Shown: positions 8,383 through 12,741 of the stretch, in pieces | Layout: the number at the start of each line of letters is the position of its first letter | How positions within the stretch are numbered: position 1 is the first letter of the stretch | From: Gamarada debralockiae | Lineage: Eukaryota > Ascomycota > Leotiomycetes > Helotiales > Hyphodiscaceae | DNA: 12,741 bases | Reading direction: 5' to 3' | Assembly (NCBI GenBank): GCA_002803225.1 | Contig: NXFV01001548.1 | Location: forward strand, 1-12,741 | Notes under the pieces: model-generated | Told to the model about the DNA's origin: nothing | Seen by the model: the letters and a program-made list of their open reading frames with translations, nothing else | The model's database searches: none | Translations under genes and position numbers: made by a program

Positions 8383-11320
8383 TCAATGACCGCCCACAAT
8401 CCACGCCGCATTTCCGAGGTCCCTCATCAGCTGCCCAAGATTCTCCACCAGCGGAGGCAACACATTATTGCTGTTCGTACAATTCCTGTTCATTATATTG
8501 ATGATCGATTCCATCACAGCTTTAGGATTATCCAGACGACAGCCTTGATTTGCTTCACCATTTCTCGGCAACCCTCGAATCATGGGAATCCCACGGGATA
8601 TGGCAATAAATCGACGAGTATCAGCGGTATCGTCGCCATCGAGCCATATCAACTCATCGCCTTCTCCAGCAAGGTTATGACCTGACAGCCGCTTCGAGCG
8701 ACTGGACCCTAGTGAACACATTCCCCAAACCCAGAAGCATAATGCGCAATGGTACAAGGCCACAGCGAAGAAGTCTCGAAGATGATTCGAAGGGAATGAA
8801 GTCGCGGCTCTTACGACTTGCCCAGCGTGCCACACCGCCTGGCGAGACCGGCGACTGTCGAACCATTGGCACAAGAGGGGATAGACTCTTTGCGCCTCTT
8901 CATTACCCTCTTTCCCAGCAAAGAGTTGGAGTTCTTCAAATGACACGTGAAGATTCATCATGAACAGATCTTGAAGTACGGCGGCTTCTTGTGTCAAGCC
9001 CCCTTCCCATCCCGATACAGTAATACGAAAATGGTCGAGCAATTGGCATAGTTCCTGGTGCCAGGAGGTAGAAATCAAGGCACCATTCCAGTGACGTTCC
9101 GGTGATTGAATCTTGAGCACAAACTCCAGTTGCCGGTACTCCGCAACCAAGCTCCATATCGCATGGAGGATTATAGATGTAGAAAACTGAAGGTCAATTG
9201 CATCCTGAACTTTGCTCAAGGGTTGAATGTCGTGAACACAATGCATCAAAGAGGGCAGACGAGCCGACAAGCCGGCGCTTTTCTGCAGGTAGACGTCTCT
9301 CCAAGCCTGGGCGGTTTTGGCTCTCCATAACTCGAGCGAACAGGGAAGTTCAAGGGATACCTCGGCGTAGGATATTAAGGGTCGCGTCAGAAGTGATATC
9401 GAGGCTTGGGCGTCATGAATGAGAGTGTGGAAGGCGAGCCGCTTGAATGATTCGGCCTCCACCCAGGACCTCCACTTGTTTTCTAGTGTTTTGTCATCGT
9501 CTCCAGGCTCTGGGGCAGCTGGCGGAACTCTTCGTCGAAAATGGCCAGCTCTCCGAATCATCTAGGGAATGTTAGATATGCTTCGAGGAAGTATTTCCAT
9601 CACTTACCGTCACTAAAGGCTGCGAATTGCTTTCCGCGATTTCCATCTTCCGCTTGTTACCGCTCCACAATCCAATGCCCAATTCCAAAGCATAGGTTTG
9701 AAGCAATTGCAGTTCTCTCGTTCTGCTGTTATCAAGCTCGCACTAAGAAAAGTCAGAACTTGCACAACCTAAAGTGCAGGGAGACATACTATTCGCGGGA
9801 TGGACAGTCGGACAGCTTCTTGAATCGCGAATCCCAGTTTTCTCACAGTAGAGACGGTTGACGAAATAGCCCCTGCAGCAACAACGATTCCATTCAATTC
9901 CGGTCTCTGAGCCTGTGGCCTGAAGGTCGGTAGGTGAATCCAAGAATCTGTTCGTGAAAGTTCTGATCGAAAGAAGAGATGCATAAGAGAGTCTAGCAAC
10001 TCCGCGGAGGGGAATGAAGTCACCACACGTTCAGCATTGGCTGGTTCGCAGGTGCTCAAAAGCATAGCAAGGATTCGATCGCGAGAATTTTGCTCCAGTC
10101 GATGATCGAGTATCTCCGGTGACAGTCTGGTTTCAAGACTTTGGATGTCTTTATATGGCAATGACAGATTCACCTGCTCCGCATAGGCGTGTTCTTGTTT
10201 TTGCGGTGCCCAGCGCCACAAGGATCTTTCAAAAGCCTCTGCACCCGCCGTGATACCGCTCCGCACGTCAGGTGTCTGCTGGCCGCGGTCAAGGGGTTCG
10301 GCCTGCTCAGGAAGCGAATTGAAGTTCCACATAGGGGCCTTCGAGTTTTGGGAGTGGATCCATCCAAAGTCTATGTCATTGAAATCCAAGTTCGCATCGA
10401 TACCGAAATTGAAGATATCTCGCGGAGGATAAGATTGGGGCATAAAATCGCCAAGGGCGTTTGGATTGGCCAGAGTGTTAGGAGAGGCTGGCATCATAAC
10501 TTGGTTAAGAAATTCCGCGAGAGAGGACTCGTCCATATCCAGCATCGGGTTGTCGTCGAGAACAACAGAAGACCCATTCAATGCTGACTCATGCATCGTA
10601 TTGGATGATTGAGAGCGCATTGGTCTTAACCCTTGTTGGAACGAATCGGTTGCTTGAGCCGGCATGGGGATGTTTTGGTGTTCTTCCTGATAATGGAAGA
10701 TGCGGCTCTGACTTTCCAGTGATGACAAAGTTGCAGCCCCCTCGAGTCCTTCCAAATCCAGCATTCGGCTTACTGGCTCTGTATAGAGTTAGAGGGAGGT
10801 TGGATGTCACGAGAATTTGGAACGTACTGCTGTCTTGCATATCTGGCTTCATCTTTTGAACGGTAGGGGGAAATGTACAAGCGATACCCTTCTGCTGGCA
10901 ACGCCGACACCTGTTTGTTAATCAGCAGCTTTCTTGAAAATTCTCACTTTCAGGATCTCACGGTTTCTCATGGCCGCATTTCAATTTAGCTGTAGCACAG
11001 GCGATGCAGGCTTGCGCAACACGTGCCAACTGCGGCGATGAATGATGCCTCTTCGTATCTCTCCTATCACTGTTGTGACTGGTAGAATGGCGTTTAAGTA
11101 GGTCAGCCCGAGCAAAGGTCTTGCTACAGGTTGAGCAACTGAAAGGTTTTTCACGAGTGTGTGAACGATAATGCCTGGCCAAATGGTCCACCCGACTGTA
11201 ATTCCGTTTACAGACGTTGCAAGCAAAGGGGCTGTTCTTTGCAGTCTCTGTTGATGAGACGGTATACGGACTTTGGCTGCTCTCTTGTCCTTGGTTGAAT
11301 ATTGGGGCGGAGTCTGTCAT
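8383..11320 (-). CDS. Transcription factor with two C2H2 fingers, a Zn2Cys6 cluster and a fungal middle homology region
   Basis: Five exons join in frame: 11320-10962, 10910-10828, 10778-9790, 9742-9608 and 9561-8383, giving 914 residues. The introns are 51, 49, 47 and 46 nt, with donors gtgaga, gtacgt, gtatgt and gtaagt. Branch sites ctaac, ctgac and ctaac are clear in introns 2-4. Residues 34-54 and 62-82 are CX2CX12HX3H fingers joined by HTREKPF, close to the classical TGEKP linker. Residues 105-131 are a complete CX2CX6CX5CX2CX6C binuclear zinc cluster (C105, C108, C115, C121, C124, C131). Both modules bind DNA, so this is a nuclear regulator. Residues about 153-370 are low-complexity with an acidic-aromatic patch (LDFNDIDFGWIH, about 278-289), a plausible activation segment. 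From about 377 the fungal transcription factor homology region follows, including SWIHLPTF (426-433), GIGLWSGNKRKMEIAESN around the exon 4 end, and MIRRAGHFRRR at the exon 5 start. The start ATG has A at -3. The target genes are unknown. The architecture is sure; the exact intron boundaries are very likely. Confidence 0.92.
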
Positions 11321-12702
11321 GTTGGTATGCTCATCAAGAGTCTAGAACGAAAGAGACGCGGATAATGGGTGGGTATGAACGAAGGAGCTTCCAGTTGCAA
11401 TCCAGAGACCCTATGTTTCGAATTACGAGTCCGTAAGCTGTACAGCTGGGCCACCGAGGCTCTAGCAACGCGTTCGAGGTGAATATTGACGTTGATGGCG
11501 ACGATGAGGTTAAGTTTGTTTGACAGGGGTATTGTACGCGTGCCCCCCGCAAATTCCTCCAGGCTAAACTGGAAGGTGATTAGTGCATTGGCCTTGTTTC
11601 CGCTAGGGTCTCTTGGCGCATCACACAAGTCCCGGCTTCACGCCTTGTGAAAGCCGTGATGAGCTTCCGGTGCCGTACTCCATGGAATTGATGACAATTG
11701 CAGTTACTCGCTACTTCGACTCTTCCTAGCCTAAGGCTTCCTCTTGGTCTTCGCAGGTCAGTAGGTGTTTGTGGGGCCGAATAGGAACCCGAGTCCCACT
11801 GACAAGAGGAGTAACACATGTAGCAGTCTTGTTCAAATGGGTCCTCATTGATTTTGGATTGGAAGATCAAGAAGTGAAGCTCCTCGACTGCTCTCCGTTA
11901 AGACCCGTACTCTATCCTCCCACCCGCACATTACCGTCCTTGCCGCATGATTCCCAACGAGGCCTACAAAAACTAAGGTACTCCAACAAATATACCCATA
12001 TCCGACAGCCTTGAGAGGAAGGAAACGGAAGTGAGAGGGGAGTCGTAATATTGAGAATGGCGCAGAATGGCAAGAACCTGGACCGGGCATATATGTATTC
12101 AGTTCGGAGGACTAAGGCTTCCCCAGATATTCCACTTCCCTCCCCTCGCACTCCACCCCCAACCTGTCAACCCGCTATTCGAGGCGGTCCATTCTGGTAT
12201 GCGCAAATGATCGCAGTATTTATGTGAATTGAGCTTCGTTGTATCTTTCTTGTGTTTGAACCCTGTCCTATTTATCGTATTGGCAACTGGGCAGCCTCCT
12301 CCTTCCAAATCAAGAAACCCCAATTCCATTGTGATGTATCGTCGAACGTAGCTGCCATGTATCCTATCGGAGCCTAGAGATGTGATATCGTGTGTATATA
12401 AGGGAAAGCACCCAGCCCAGTTCTCATGGCTCGACGGCAACGTATTCACTGTATTCCCAGCCACATCCGTAGGTATGGGTGTCGCTAAATCATTGATCGA
12501 GAATCACGCTCTGGCAGACCTATCCAGCCCGTGCTGATCGAGTGTCGTGATGGAGGAGGGGGGCGGCGGGCCTGCATTTATCAGTAGAGGATTGGAAGCG
12601 ATGCATTACGCGCTGGATGATTGGGAGGTATTCGGGAGGCATGTTTGATTCGAACTATGAAACGTCAATTCTTCGACACCGACAAAATTACCTCTCGCCA
12701 CG

Positions 12703-12741
<39 letters not shown>
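11321..12741. other. Upstream region of the transcription factor gene; no gene identified
   Basis: Over 1.4 kb lie upstream of the factor's start codon with no convincing coding frame on either strand. Open frames here are short, often begin at GTG or TTG, and show no domain. A pyrimidine-rich tract sits at about 12117-12170. A TATATAAG word occurs on the plus strand at 12395-12402, 24 bp before an ATG (12426) that opens only 20 codons. Neither could be tied to a transcript. The segment probably holds the promoter and long leader of the factor gene, and possibly the 5' flank of a gene beyond the window. Confidence 0.5.
12703..12741 (+). repeat. Poly-C homopolymer at the window edge
   Basis: Thirty-nine consecutive C bases end the window, preceded by ctctcgccacg. 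It does not resemble a fungal telomere repeat, which is typically TTAGGG/CCCTAA. Such a run most likely marks a contig end or a sequencing or assembly artefact at a homopolymer, though a genuine G/C tract cannot be excluded. Confidence 0.9.

Noticed and set aside
12099..12464. Minus-strand 121-codon frame upstream of the transcription factor
   Set aside because: It begins at GTG, its composition is unremarkable and no motif is visible. Fungal nuclear genes start at ATG, and the shorter ATG-led version has no support.
12395..12487. TATA-like word followed by an ATG on the plus strand
   Set aside because: The TATA word is only 24 bp from the ATG, leaving no room for a normal leader. The frame ends after 20 codons, and the possible donor behind it leads to nothing recognisable.

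Overview
The window looks like nuclear DNA from a filamentous ascomycete (Pezizomycotina). The evidence is short introns (46-63 nt) with GTRNGT-type donors, CTRAY branch sites and YAG acceptors; a transcription factor with a fungus-specific Zn2Cys6 cluster and middle homology region; a CorA-like membrane protein of the fungal type; and a pogo/Fot1-type transposase remnant whose premature stops are all TAA or TAG, as expected from RIP (repeat-induced point mutation). The species cannot be named from the sequence alone.

Layout, left to right. (1) 1-1109, minus strand: part of an ankyrin-repeat gene made of near-identical 99-bp units, running off the left edge and broken by two identical +1 frameshifts. 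(2) 1110-1696: AT-rich gap holding an ATG-less open frame that could be an unassigned exon, plus small inverted repeats. (3) 1697-5012, minus strand: a three-exon gene for a 1066-residue CorA-like protein. Its usual two-helix C-terminus is followed by about twelve further membrane segments, the most unusual protein architecture here. (4) 5013-5529: upstream DNA, part of which may belong to the transposon. (5) 5530-about 6330, plus strand: decayed pogo/Fot1-like transposase. (6) 6331-7609: no convincing gene, but intron-like signals on the plus strand. (7) 7610-8029, plus strand: an open frame that reads like a terminal exon of an unrecognised protein. (8) 8383-11320, minus strand: a five-exon gene for a 914-residue transcription factor with two C2H2 fingers, a Zn2Cys6 cluster and a fungal middle homology region. 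(9) 11321-12741: upstream DNA with no gene found, ending in a 39-base C homopolymer at the window edge.

The three main genes share the minus strand but have separate, wide upstream gaps. Nothing shows that they act together: there is no biosynthetic cluster or defence-type operon. The factor could in principle regulate neighbours, but nothing in the sequence demonstrates it. All gene models here were assembled by eye from splice signals and reading-frame continuity, without database searches.
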